Assembly: GCA_025331445.1 (NCBI GenBank)
Contig: JAIWNE010000007.1
Span: forward strand, 62,001-126,000
Direction of reading: 5' to 3'
DNA length: 64,000 bases
DNA from: Blakeslea trispora
Taxonomy: Eukaryota; Mucoromycota; Mucoromycetes; Mucorales; Choanephoraceae
Position numbers and translations under genes: made by a program. The notes under the pieces are model-generated. The model saw only the letters and a program-made list of their open reading frames with translations, was not told the origin of the DNA and searched no databases. Position 1 is the stretch's first letter, and each line of letters begins with the position of its first letter. Below, piece after piece: positions 31,207 to 42,690 of this stretch.

Positions 31207-33217
31207 TTAGAGTAGAACGTAAGACAATAAAATTAGAACAATTGAAATGGCAGTAAAAGAATGAAAGATACTGTAATTCTTAATTGCAAGAGATCCAAAG
31301 ACACCATCAGGATTTCCACCAGTACTTGTAGGACTTCCACCAGTACTTGTAGAGCTTTCACCCACATCAGTGGTACTGGGGGTAACACCATCGGTGCCAG
31401 TAGTAGAATCTCCATTAGTGTTATTACTGGTAGACTGAGGGGATGTAGAGTTAAGAACTATAGATTAAAAAAGAAATCAACTTTAGTCATTTTCTAGAAA
31501 TCAAACAAAGAAGCTGAAACATACCTCCATCAATCAAGTGCATGACGCCGTTATTGAGCAATATATTTGCATGCACAATGTTGGTTCCATTAACTAAAAT
31601 TTCAGGGAGCTATTAGTCATTACGCTACATATAAGTTTTTTTAGGAAAGACTGCAAGAAATTACCTTGCATGCTGTTATTTGATGAGCTATTTGTGTTTG
31701 TTAGGCTGACACTTGTACCAGCCAGCGAATTAACAACAGCAGGCTCAGAAGTCAAGTTAGTTGAATAGTATACTCCAGGAACAATATGGGCTTGGATGAT
31801 TTGATTCAACGACTGAGAGTCTAAACCAGTCGTGTTGACATTCTGTAAAGCTTGGTTTACAGGAACAAATAAAGTAATCTATCAAATGTTTTAAAAAGTT
31901 AACCCAAAGGAATCGTGTTTCATCGCCTTCTTTTACATTAGAATACGTGTCAAGTGAATTGTTTGATGTTTGTCCTAAAAGCGAGTCAAAGGATGAAGCA
32001 TTTAACAGCTCGCTTATCGTCTGATTAGGGCTCAATGGTGGTAGTAAAACTATAAAGCAAATCAAAGTTGAGCATTAACCGACACAACCAGCTGCTGACT
32101 TACTTTTATCAATAATGTACACAGCACCATTGGATGCTTGAAAACTTTGGTTAGCAATAAAAGCAGTGTTGTTCTCAACACCAGTTCCTACAGTCCACAT
32201 AAAGCTAGCTGGGTCATTGGGTTGTCCGTTACCAAAAGTACCATTGCTGGATGTTTCATTTGGCATTTGTTGTCTCTTTTGAATCCATTGAAGTTGATTA
32301 TCTATCTGCTGAACTTGTGAAGATTGAGGAGGTTGAGGAGGTTGTGGAGGCTGAGGAGATTGAGGAGATTGGGGGGACTGTTGCGGCTGCTGAGATTGCT
32401 GAATGAGAATGGGAAGACCATATCCCAGTTTGTCAATGCTGCTGTTTGTTAACAATGTATTGAAGACCATTGTACTATTGTCTAGGGCAATGGATTGGTT
32501 TATCACATGATAATACAGAATATCAAGCATGTTAAATTGACTAACAAGAGATGTGTTTGATGTGCCATTTGCTGGCCCTTGATCGGCCAAATTGTTGACA
32601 TCAGAGTAACCAAACAGTTCTGAATCTGCTCTTCGAATGTACTTTGCCAAATTGGGCAATGCATTAGCCAAGTTAGTAGCTTGAGGCAAGAAAGGCTGAA
32701 TGAAGCTACTAATTTCCACAGATGTTTCATCTCCTGTACCCGAGTTAGACGCACCAGGACTTGAGCCAGTAGGAGAAGCAGCAGCGGAAGAAGAAGCTTG
32801 TGTTTGACTACTCATCATTGTGCTAGAAGCTTGCATGGAGGCAGGAGTAGGATTAGATTGACCAAAGAGCAACGAGGAAAAGTATACCCCCACTGGACCA
32901 TCTGGAGAGAATTCAGAAGAGTTTGAATTGCCTGTGCTTGACATGTTTCCCATGCCTGTGCTGTTCATCATTCCGATAGCATTGAAGGCATCATCTGAGG
33001 GTACAAACACAGTCATGTTACTTGATGAGCTTGACAATAAGTCGAGAATGGGTTGATAATCAGCAGAGGATTGTAAGAGTTGTACAAATTTGAGTGCAGG
33101 GCTACTATTTGTATTGTTCAACAGCTGAAGAATAGTTTGGTTTCCATTTTGTTGTTGAGCAAAAGCTGTTGACAAGAGTGTCAACATGAACAGATGAATC
33201 GTGTTCTTCCAGTACAT
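31207..33217 (-). CDS. Fasciclin (FAS1) domain cell-surface protein, probably GPI-anchored
   Basis: Five exons (33217-32104, 32049-31937, 31878-31665, 31593-31525, 31457-31207) give 586 residues. Residues 1-20 (YWKNTIHLFMLTLLSTAFA) are a signal peptide. FAS1 domain 1 starts LQSSADYQPILDLLS with MTVFVPSDDAFNAI and ends SNGAVYIIDKILLPP. It is split by long Ser/Ala/Met-rich and Pro/Gln inserts (SPQSPQPPQPPQPPQSSQ). Domain 2 runs from ISELLNASSFDSLL and ITLFVPVNQALQNV to NNGVMHLIDGG. A Ser/Thr/Gly repeat with GGSPTSTGGNPDG and a hydrophobic C-terminus (ISIVLILLSYVLL) fit GPI attachment. Many N-x-S/T sites are present. Likely an adhesion protein of the cell wall or membrane. Confidence 0.88.
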
Positions 33218-34475
33218 TTAGCTGATTTTATACTCAAACAATAAGATGAAGAAAAAGGTACTTTATAAACCATTTGAGGCGCACTTTTCTTTCTTTCCTT
33301 CAGATGCCAAGATAAAATAGGGGTCTCAGATATCACACAAAGTAAAAGCGTGTTGTTATAATCGATCTTTTTTTATCAAAGTAAAATAACATCATCAAAT
33401 AGGCAAGATTGGAGAAGTGTGACGGTGTTTGAAATATGATGCCATATTCATGCAGAGAAAAAAAGTAAAAGTTATGCATCATAGGCTTTTCTGTCATGAC
33501 GATACAATAACATCGTTTTTGATTGTAATGGCTTGATAAAGGCAGCATACAAAAGCACAGAGTGTATACACACACATTAAATAGCTTTGTTGCATGAGAC
33601 CCTAAAAGAAGCATGAAGGCAACTGAAAGAGCTTATTTTTGAATGACAATCAATTGTTCCTTCCCCCTTTCCAAAGTTCCTGTATTCCTCAAATACCAAG
33701 CTGCTTTTTTTTTTTCCTTAAAAAAAAAGTAGCACATCTCTTGTGAGACTTATTGCTGAGACTGATGAGAATTCGAACTTGATTACGCTTACGATTGAAG
33801 CAGGAAATGTACACATATAACAACAAACAAGGTAGTTTATATGTTATCAAAAAAAAAGCAATCATCATCTTTACCATTTGTGAGTCATCGTTAAGGATAT
33901 CATCCATGTATTCTGTTGGTATATAATATCTTTGCTGTACCTATGTATCATACACTCCATTTTGTTTAGCCTTTGGATTGATGTGTACAGCATTGGATAA
34001 AACATATTGCAATTTTATTGAAAAAATAACGTGTAATCCATATACTAAAAAAGAATAGAAAAAGCTAGAATAACTAGAGTTTTTTTTTTTCATAATAGTC
34101 ATTTCTGACTGAGCCAGAAATCATAATAAACCTTCAAAACCCCCCCTGAAAAAGTTTTTTATTCTCTTCTTTTTCTTCTTTTTATTTAAGGATACAGATA
34201 TGATTTAGAAGAAAGCAAAACACATATTTAAGAAAAATCTCTGAATAAACAGAACAAACGAGATTGTTTCTAAGTGTTTTGCGTGTTTCTTCTTTTTTTT
34301 GTCTGCTTCAGCTTAATTTGTCGTGATGATTTCTCCATCCTTGTTCAGAGCAAATAATTTGTATTTGCCAAGCTGATATTAGGAGTAGGCCTGGTGTGAA
34401 AACATCAAATGAAAGATCTGAATGAATTAACGCAATCTCTAGTGTTGTTAGTTTTCTTTATTGTTAATAAACGTT
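33218..34475. other. Intergenic region, no gene seen
   Basis: About 1.26 kb between the fasciclin gene start and the CWC2 stop. It is AT-rich with poly-T/poly-A runs (33705-33730, 34080) and a C6 run near 34141. Open frames on the minus strand here lack any family resemblance. Confidence 0.5.
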
Positions 34476-35710
34476 TTATTCTTCATCACTATCACTCCCA
34501 TAACCAGCCAAAACACCTAAGCCTCCCTCTGCTGTAGTTGTCTGCTTGTGATTGCCTGTCAAGTCTGCATTTTTCGAAAGGGATTTGAGACTGGCCAGGA
34601 CATTTTGAGGAATGATGCTTGCTTTTGTTTCTTGAACATTGTTTTGTTCTATTGGTTGCTGATAATAGTGTTGGTAATATTGGTCATAATCTTCTTGTGT
34701 GTATTGGTACTCTTCTTCATCTTGTCTTTGTCGCTTATACCGTTCCTCCATCTTACTGAACCCATCTTCATCCACATCACGCTTTAGACTAGTGAATTCA
34801 GCAGGCAATTCAGCCTCTGCTGCCTGTCTATCACCTTCTTCTATATCTAACACAGCCTGTTCTTGTCTAAATCGCTCTACTTCCAATACTTCTTCTCGCT
34901 CAGCTTCAAAGGCAGCTGCTTTGGGATCTGAAGTGGCCCAACGTACATTGATGATCTCATTGTTATCCAAACTTTGATTCATCATGGCTTCTCTTGCAAA
35001 TTCTGCATTTGCTCTTGTCTTGTAAGTCACAAAGGCAACACCACGCGATTTAAGAATACGCACTCTGTCAAGAGGACCAAACTGTCCAAAGTGGCGTCGT
35101 ACAACATCATACACATCCTCTGTAATGGCAATACGACCTACATAGAGTGTTCGATTTTCACGAATAAAACCACCTACACCACCCATATCTTGACGGAAAT
35201 CTCTATTGTCATGTATTAAATAAAGCAGAGTTATTTCAGGTTGGTAGACAACTTACGTAAACTTATCACGTCCAAAACAATCAATGGTCGTTTCAATAGT
35301 ATCTTCTGTTGTTGGCACACGATGCCACATGGTACATCGAGGACCTTTGCTGCACATGCCTTTAGCAAAGAATAGACAGAAATAAGCATTCTTGTTACGA
35401 GAGCCAATAGTCTCGCCTGCATCTTTAGCGATATCTACTTTAAACTTGGGTCGTGTACTAAGATGATGTCAATAGGCCCCCCCCGAAGCAATGTCACTCT
35501 TGTTTTTAGTTCTAACCTTTGCTTGTTGAAATCTCGCTCAAGTCCAGAGTAACGATGATGCCAAATATTATAAGTGCCACCTTCAGGTCTTTTTTCCCTA
35601 AGGTATTCGTCTAGTTGTGCTTGGGTGACCTAGTTGCAGAGTTAACAAGATAGTCTGGCAAAGGAAAAAAACAAATAAGTTATCCTTACTTGTAAACGTG
35701 CAGGTTTCAT
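34476..35710 (-). CDS. CWC2: Pre-mRNA splicing factor Cwc2
   Basis: Four exons (35710-35690, 35629-35517, 35457-35257, 35202-34476) give 353 residues. Cwc2 links the Prp19 complex (NTC) to U6 snRNA in the active spliceosome. The N-terminal torus/zinc-finger part has YNIWHHRYSGLERD and CLFFAKGMCSKGPRCTMWHR, a CCCH finger. The RNA recognition motif follows: RTLYVGRIAITEDVYDVVRR, FGQFGPLDRVRI and SRGVAFVTYKTRANAEFAREA. The C-terminus is acidic and Tyr/Gln-rich, ending GYGSDSDEE. Intron 2 contains a C8 run. The 5' end faces the DMAC1-like gene across 372 bp. Confidence 0.93.
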
Positions 35711-36082
35711 TATTGATTTTGGTGTTATTCACAAAAAAAAAGAGAGAGAAGAAAAGAAAAATGAATAGAAAAATTATCACTCAATTGCATGTATTCCCCC
35801 GCTTTAATAAAAAAAAAAAAATAGTTAATAAGAAAGCAAGTTGTTACAATAGAAACCTATTGTTTGAGCTTTAAGAGAGATAGTGATAATTGAGTGCTTG
35901 TTTATAGAGTCAAAAAAGAAAAAAGTAAGCTTGTTGTTGCTTGTTGAAAAAGATAGGCTTGTTTCTTTAATGCACAGTGTGCCACTGTGACCGTCTATCG
36001 GTTGCTATATTGGCTGCATTAATTCTTTCCCTTGCTCTTCTCTCGCTCTTTTTTTTTTTATTCTTGCTTTAAAAAAAACATT
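35711..36082. promoter_or_regulatory. Divergent promoter region of CWC2 and the DMAC1-like gene
   Basis: 372 bp between the two start codons. A pyrimidine-rich tract (36025-36070) lies directly upstream of the plus-strand ATG and an A-rich one upstream of the other. No distinct element could be identified. Confidence 0.4.
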
Positions 36083-36463
36083 ATGATCAATGTAAACTAC
36101 TTGCTAACGAAAAGGATGATGTTGTAAAACTCACATATATCAATAGAAAATACATTCTACCTTGACGCAGGATAACAATGAATTAAATCAGGAAGCAGTG
36201 TATCAAGACTGTTTACCTTGTAAAGTAACAGGCGCTTTGGGTTTTGGTGGTTTAGGCGCATATGCCTTAAGAGAAGCCAATACACTAGGTAAAATGCCTG
36301 GCAAGTCCCGAACTGCTGTAGGCCTTGGTGTAGCAGGTGTGGGTAAGTTGCGAATTATTTTGTTTTTTTATGATAGAAAGTTAAAGCCCCCCGTTTTATA
36401 TGATGTGTGTTGTATATATATACAGTCTTTATTTCAGCAGGATTATATAGATTGGTTCTATAA
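36083..36463 (+). CDS. DMAC1/TMEM261-like small mitochondrial membrane protein
   Basis: Proposed exons are 36083-36091 (MIN), 36171-36342 and 36426-36463, giving 72 residues. The core DCLPCKVTGALGFGGLGAYA has the C-X2-C followed by a Gly-rich helix typical of the DUF4536 family, which includes human DMAC1 (TMEM261), a complex I assembly factor. A second hydrophobic segment spans intron 2 (TAVGLGVAGVG then VFISAGLYRLVL). The main frame has no ATG of its own, so I joined it to a 9-nt first exon using the acceptor CTTGACGCAG; this start is a proposal. The gene converges on the SPP-like gene with 26 bp between stops. Confidence 0.65.
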
Positions 36464-36489
36464 AAATTGATGATGATGCAGATAACAAT

Positions 36490-38347
36490 TTATTCTGCTT
36501 CAATAGTCTTCTTTCTTCTACCTCTTTTACTTGTACTACGTTTTCTTCTGACGGCTGTAGGAGATAGAGACTTTTCAGTAGGCTTACGTTGTCTACGTGG
36601 ACGATCATGAAGAGCACGTTCATCAGAATCGTCTTCATCCACTGCTGTTTGTTCTTGTACGGTTGTGGCAGCTGAATGAATGGCTCTCTTGGTGTTCTTG
36701 ATGGCTTCATCCACATAAGGTTCCACCGTCTTTTTGGTGTCATTGGCCAATTGATAGGTAGTATCGATAGCTTCTTCCATGTAAGGTTCGACCACCTTGC
36801 GTGTTTCATTGAGATAAGGATCGACAGCGTTCTTTGTGGTCTCAAAATAAGGGTCGACTACTTTGCGTGTCTCATGAAGATAAGGATCGATTGCCTTTTT
36901 TGTGCTTTCGACATAAGGGTTGACAACATCTACTACTGCATCCAAGGCCTCTCCAGCCAAGGATGATCTTCGGTTACCTCGACTCATACTTCTGCTTCGT
37001 ACGTTTGCTCTAAACTGACGAACAGGACGTTCAATTTCTTGTTCTTTAATCTCTTGAAGTGTCTTTAGAATGACAGAGCAATCGGTGATATAGTTCAATT
37101 CGCGTCGATGCATGGCTATCAGGATGGTAGAGAGGATCAAGGCAGGTGTGACAAACACAAAGGCAGACTGTTGAGGTTGAGAAGTGAAATGAACCGAATA
37201 GATTGATCCTCCTGCACCCAAGGCATAAGCAGCCAAAGCAGCCAAAAAGTAAGGTTTAGGGAATTCAGTCAATCCCTTCTTGTGAGCATTATGACGATCG
37301 AACCGTAAGCAATAGGCAATAAAGATACCTATTGAGTCTGTCATGAGGATGTCTGATTCTTATAGATATATAAAGCACTTGCCTGGTATGATAATTTCAC
37401 CTAAACCAAACATGGTGAAAAATTGATCCTTTCTAATCAATTTCTCAAGTAACTCTGAGTGAACAATTTTAGGCCAAACAACACTGGTAGGTGCATCCTT
37501 GAGAGCTTTGGAAATCTCAACCATGGCATCTGTACCAAACACCCAGAACAGGTCATAGGCCAACATACCAATCAACAAAAAGAATCCTGTGCCAAATGAA
37601 TCCAAAGTAAAAGTACGAATCGCCTGAATACTGAGGCTGATAGCAAAGATATTACCGAGAATCCAATTATGTGTTGTTGCATAGGCAATTGCCAATACAG
37701 CAGAAATACCAAATACCAACAAATGAATTAAAGTGACATGTAGATGACATAATCCTATTATTTTTTTTTTTCTGTCAACATCATGACGTGATTCTTTTTT
37801 TTTTTTCAAACTTACTTTTATCTTTCTGAGCAATACTGAATTGATAGGAACTGTCAAAAAATTGAGATGATCGAGGTAAATATTGCTTTGCGATAGTAAT
37901 ACTGGTGTTTGAAAGGGCAGTACAGGACAGAATAGAAGTGATGATGGTGATGATATGGTTGATATAGTATGGATCTACAGTATGAATTAAGCTAGATATC
38001 ATATAAGCAACAGATGAGGAGGCAAGTGGCAGCAAAAAGGTGCTTCGAATAGTGAGCACATTAGGACCCTTTTGTCTATGATGATGATGATTGTGCTCAA
38101 GTACATCATGCACTTCATCATCGGAAGAGTACTGAATGTATTCTCTACGGTGACGTGTGGATTTCGCCTTTCGAGGATACCGTGTTCGTTTTGGTAGTGG
38201 AGTAGGAGGATCAGGTTGGGTGGATGTGATCAAGGAACTGAATGAGCCAGTCACAATAGGGATGATAGCCAGAGACAAAAGGCCCAAAGAGGCTATCTGT
38301 AACGCATTCCGGTTCTCTGCTAATTGTAATATCTTTTCTGTTGACAT
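36490..38347 (-). CDS. Signal peptide peptidase-like protein with GLGE motif and 11-mer repeat tail
   Basis: Three exons (38347-37816, 37754-37383, 37328-36490) give 580 residues with about nine membrane segments. It belongs to the presenilin/SPP family of intramembrane aspartyl proteases. YD is at residues 244-245 (GMLAYDLFWVFGTDAM) and PAL at 363-365 (VTPALILS). The GxGD motif reads MFGLGEIIIPG, so the second catalytic Asp is Glu297. The codon GAA (37396-37398) is clear. Activity is therefore doubtful or altered. Residues about 437-520 form repeats with an 11-residue period (TKKAIDPYLHE, TRKVVDPYFET, TKNAVDPYLNE, TRKVVEPYMEE), like perilipin or apolipoprotein helices. A basic tail follows. 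The tail is in the same exon as PAL, so the fusion is real. Intron 2 has a GC donor (GCAAGT). Confidence 0.88.
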
Positions 38348-38860
38348 ATCTATTGAAGAAAGAAAGAGAGAATGAAACCCTCCCCAAAAGAATGTATTTG
38401 ATCTACACCTTACGTCATTTAAAGCTGTTTGAAAGTTTCTTTTTTATTTCTCAGCAAAAAAAAAGAGAAAGTCCAATGAATGATCTTGAAAATATCTCCT
38501 TTCCCTTCTCTCTAAACATTCAAGTGAAGACAGTATGTAAGTGAATAACAAAGAAGTTGTGCATTATAATTGGCCGAGGTGGCTTTTTTTTTCTTTTGGA
38601 GGGTTTCATGCTGAATATCTATAGTATTGTGTGTTGATTCATTACTGCTTTATCTGAAAAAATGACATTTATGCAAAAAAAAAATGAAACAACATGAATA
38701 CTTTCATCTGGGTATAAATCTGTTTTGCCCCCCTTTTTTCATCCTAAAGTCCTATAAAGAAGCAATTCTGTCTTTATTATTGGCTTTTAAAATACTTGAA
38801 ATTTGGACATTTTTTTTTATTTTTCCTCTCTTTTTTTTGTTTTGTTTCTTTATATACATC
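38348..38860. promoter_or_regulatory. Divergent promoter region of the SPP-like and PCCB genes
   Basis: 513 bp between opposite start codons, T-rich toward the plus-strand gene (38810-38855). No specific element recognised. Confidence 0.4.
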
Positions 38861-40684
38861 ATGTTGACAAGAAGTAGGCTTCTTTGTAACAAACAATTAG
38901 CAGTGCTTCAAGTAAGGCTAATTTTCTTCACCTTGTCTTTCTTTATGTTTTACTCTCCCCCTCTCTCTCTCTTTTTATGTTAGAAAAATTGTTTTTATTC
39001 AACTACAGCTATTGAACATAAACGAAAACAGAGCTTAGTAGGAGGCGGAAAGGCAAAACAAGATGCTCAACATGCCAAAGTAAAACAAAAAAAAATAGGC
39101 TTCACTTGTCATAAACTCACGCTTTTATAAATAGGGTAAATTGACAGCACGGGAACGGTTGAGTTTATTGTTAGATAGAGGATCGTTCCGAGAATATGAT
39201 GCATTCGTAGAACATGCCTGTGTTGACTTTAATGTACCTCATGTCACTGGCGATGGTATCATCACAGGTCATGGCACAATCCATGGCCGACCTGTCTTTG
39301 TCTACAGTCAAGACTTTACTGTGTTGGGTGGTACACTCAGTCGAACGAATGCAAACAAGATCCTCAAGGTGATGGATCAAGCCATGTTGGTAGGTGCACC
39401 CATCATTGGTCTTCAAGACTCAGGGGGTGCTCGTATACAAGAAGGTGTAGACTCATTGGCTGGTTATGCTGATATCTTTCAAAAGAACGTCTTGGCTTCA
39501 GGCGTTGTTCCTCAACTTTCATTGATTATGGGCCCTTGTGCAGGTGGTGCTGTCTATTCACCAGCCTTGACTGATTTTACCTTTATGGTACAGGACACAT
39601 CCTACATGTTCGTGACTGGGCCTGAAGTAGTCCGTTCTGTCACAGATGAGCGTGTATCTCAAGAGATGTTGGGAGGTGCTTCCACTCATACGACCAAGAC
39701 AGGTGTAGCTCATCATGCTTATGTAAACGATATAGAGGCTCTACAGGGGATGCGCAACTTCTTGACCTACCTACCTTCTTCCAATCAACAGCCTGCACCA
39801 CGCCAACCATGCGATGATCCTATTGATCGACAAGATGATGCACTTGATACCATTGTTCCTTCCGATAGCAGTAAAGCCTATGACATGAAGGAAGTTGTTC
39901 ATCGTATTGTAGATGTCCATTCCTTTCATGAACTGGCATCTACTTTTGCCAAAAACATACTTGTAGGCTTTGCAAGACTGAATGGGCATTCAGTAGGGAT
40001 TGTTGCCAATCAGCCCTTAGTCTCTTCTGGTGCATTAGATATGGATGCTTCTGTCAAGGCAGCACGATTTATTCGGTTCTGTGATGCATTCAATATACCT
40101 CTGATTACCTTGGTGGATGTGCCTGGATTTATGCCTGGTACAGCACAAGAGCATGCAGGTATCATTCGACATGGGGCTAAATTACTCTATGCTTATTGTG
40201 AAGCTACAGTTCCTAAAATGACAGTCATCACAAGGAAAGCCTATGGTGGTGCTTATATTGTGATGAGCTCAAAGCATCTGAGAGGTGACTACAAGTAAGT
40301 TTTCTTGTTCTTTAGGTAGGACAATGCCTTGATTGTATCTAGCTAATTGTTTATATAGTGTGGCATGGCCTTCAGCTGAAATAGCAGTGATGGGTGCTTC
40401 AGGTGCAGTTGAGATTGTATTCAAAAAGCATCCTGATAAAGCATCTATGCGTGAACAATACAAGGAAAAGTTTGCTACTCCACTCTTTGCTGCTAAAAAA
40501 GGGTATCTGGATGATATTATTTCTCCAAGGTAAAGAAAGAAAGAAAAAAAAAAGAGAGAGAGAGAAGCCATTCTTATCTTTATTTTCCAGAGAAACACGT
40601 ACACGATTAATTGAGCAACTTGAATTGCTTAAACATAAGAAGCTAACCAATCCCTGGAAGAAGCATGGTAGCATACCACTCTAA
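38861..40684 (+). CDS. PCCB: Propionyl-CoA carboxylase beta chain (mitochondrial)
   Basis: Five exons (38861-38911, 38984-39079, 39135-40294, 40359-40529, 40591-40684) give 523 residues. It carries the carboxyltransferase half of the biotin enzyme that converts propionyl-CoA to methylmalonyl-CoA. The N-terminus ([18 protein letters not shown]) is Arg-rich without acidic residues, as in mitochondrial presequences. Motifs: [93 protein letters not shown] and the closing [30 protein letters not shown] with [12 protein letters not shown] distinguishes PCCB-type subunits. No alpha subunit lies in this window. Confidence 0.94.
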
Positions 40685-42690
40685 ATAGGTTTTTTTTAAC
40701 TGTTTATCAACTATACAATAAAAGAAAACATCATGATTGATAACAACAAAGGAAACAATCTGCCTCTCTTTCATATGCTATTGGAAAGTTTTCCAAGGGG
40801 GCACACAATTGCAACTCTTGCTTTGAGATTTACTATTGACACTCTAACCAAAGCTAATTTCCTTCAAACAATCGTACATGTGGTATTTGTCGATTGGTAA
40901 CAGTAGGAACTGAACGAGAAATAATATAGGCCTTTTATTAGGTGAAGAGAAAAAGTGTTAGACACGATAAAAAACTCTTCTTAATAGAATCTGTGTTTGT
41001 AAATTGTAATTCAGATGTGGTAAATACCACAGTACATGTTGTGTATTCTACCATCTTTCATATGAAAGCAAATCTTGTTGATTTTCGACAAACAAATGTT
41101 CTTGCACTTGTCCACAATACGCATCAATTCAGAACCGTACATAAAAAAGTGTGTGTCTCATTTCTTTGTTGTGTCATGCTGGATAAACACTTCTTAAAAA
41201 GGAAAATCTCAATTACAGATTGACACCTTCTTACTCCCACAAAGAAATTGATAGAAAATGCAGCCACTGTAATCTGATTGTTTTTTTTTACTTGACTAAA
41301 GGTTAATTGGCAAACCAATCAAAATCAAAAATTTTGTTATCTTAAACTAACGAAAATTGTTGCATGTCAATGATGGAAGCATTTACACCATTGCTCAGAA
41401 ACAAGCAATATAGGATCACAACTGTGTATAAAAAAGAGAAAAAGTGAAAGGGCACCTAAGCATTCTTGTGGTTTTGAGTTCCTGACAAAATCCATAAAGA
41501 TGACTCTTGAACACATTGTTACAAGTCTACTGTTTTCGAAAACAAACTCTTGCCAATAGTTTCTGGCCTTATTCACAAAACCAAGGTCACTCTATTGAAG
41601 GATATAATATGTCTTTCAATGACAATCCATTGTAATTGAGAAGACAGGACTTGCTATATTTTCTAGTCTCTAGCTCACTCATAGCCTCTTTTTTTTTTTG
41701 GTAATTGCCCAAATGACTGATAGAAACATTCCTTCTTCTCCTTTGCTGTGGTTTGATATGTTCACACTGACTATCACTTTGTTCAGCGATAATCTCAGCT
41801 TTGATACTCTTCTCTAAAGGTCCATCTATGTTTACGACATTGGAAATATCCCTCCAATGACAAATTTACTATTTTCTTTTTGGGCTGTGCTTATTTTTCT
41901 TGTATTTCTAATGATATGCTTGTTTTCTATTTGAATAATAACAAGCTAGTTATAAAAAAGAAAAAAGCATAAATAAACCCCTCAATCTAACAATAAAAGG
42001 GGGGGGGTGTGAGTGTCTAGTATGCTCAACATAAGCCTGTCAAATAAGAAAAAAAAAATACACATGCCTCGTATACTCTTTTGTCATGGTATCAACAATA
42101 ACAACTAGACAAGCAATTCTCTGCTCAAAATATCAAACTCTTAAAACTGCATCTTTTCTTGAAATACCTCATTATCCAAACAAAGAAAGAATTGTCTCAC
42201 TCTATATCGCCACTTGAGCAAATGAAAGGTCTACTTTTTTCTTGTTTAATTAAAGTAGGCTATTTACAGCGTGAGTAAAAAAAAAGAAAAATCAAGTTCT
42301 CATTTACTATCTGAACTATCAATGGTTCAGTTTATTGTTACTGATGCTTTTCTCTCTTTCTTTTATTAAAACCACGCATATGAAATTACGCAGTAGAATG
42401 GGCGGCTTCTTGGAGGTACTTTCTAAAGCTAGAAATTTATGTCGGACTTGTAAATTAAAGTCTGTGAGAATAGATGTTATGTTAGTGCACACAATGGCGA
42501 ATGGAATTCATTTAATTTTAAACGCTACAAAGGGAAAATGTTTCGAAATTTTTGGTGTGACACACGATGTCAAGGCAACGCTCGTCATTTGATGCATTCA
42601 TTTCACCATTAAAATAAAAAAAAAAAGTACGCACTAGAAGTTACATTTTCTTTCTTTCTTTCTTTACTCTATCTTTCTTTTTTCTTACCA
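40685..42690. other. 2-kb intergenic region upstream of the GATA factor
   Basis: No convincing gene. It contains a G9 run near 42000 and a CT-rich tract just before the GATA-factor ATG (42645-42685). Open frames at 40942-41223, 41367-41576 and 42335-42592 have no family resemblance. It is long for this otherwise compact region, which suits a regulated transcription-factor promoter, but that is inference. Confidence 0.5.

Noticed and set aside
42335..42592. 85-residue open frame upstream of the GATA factor
   Set aside because: No ATG-led start with coding character and no recognisable motif.
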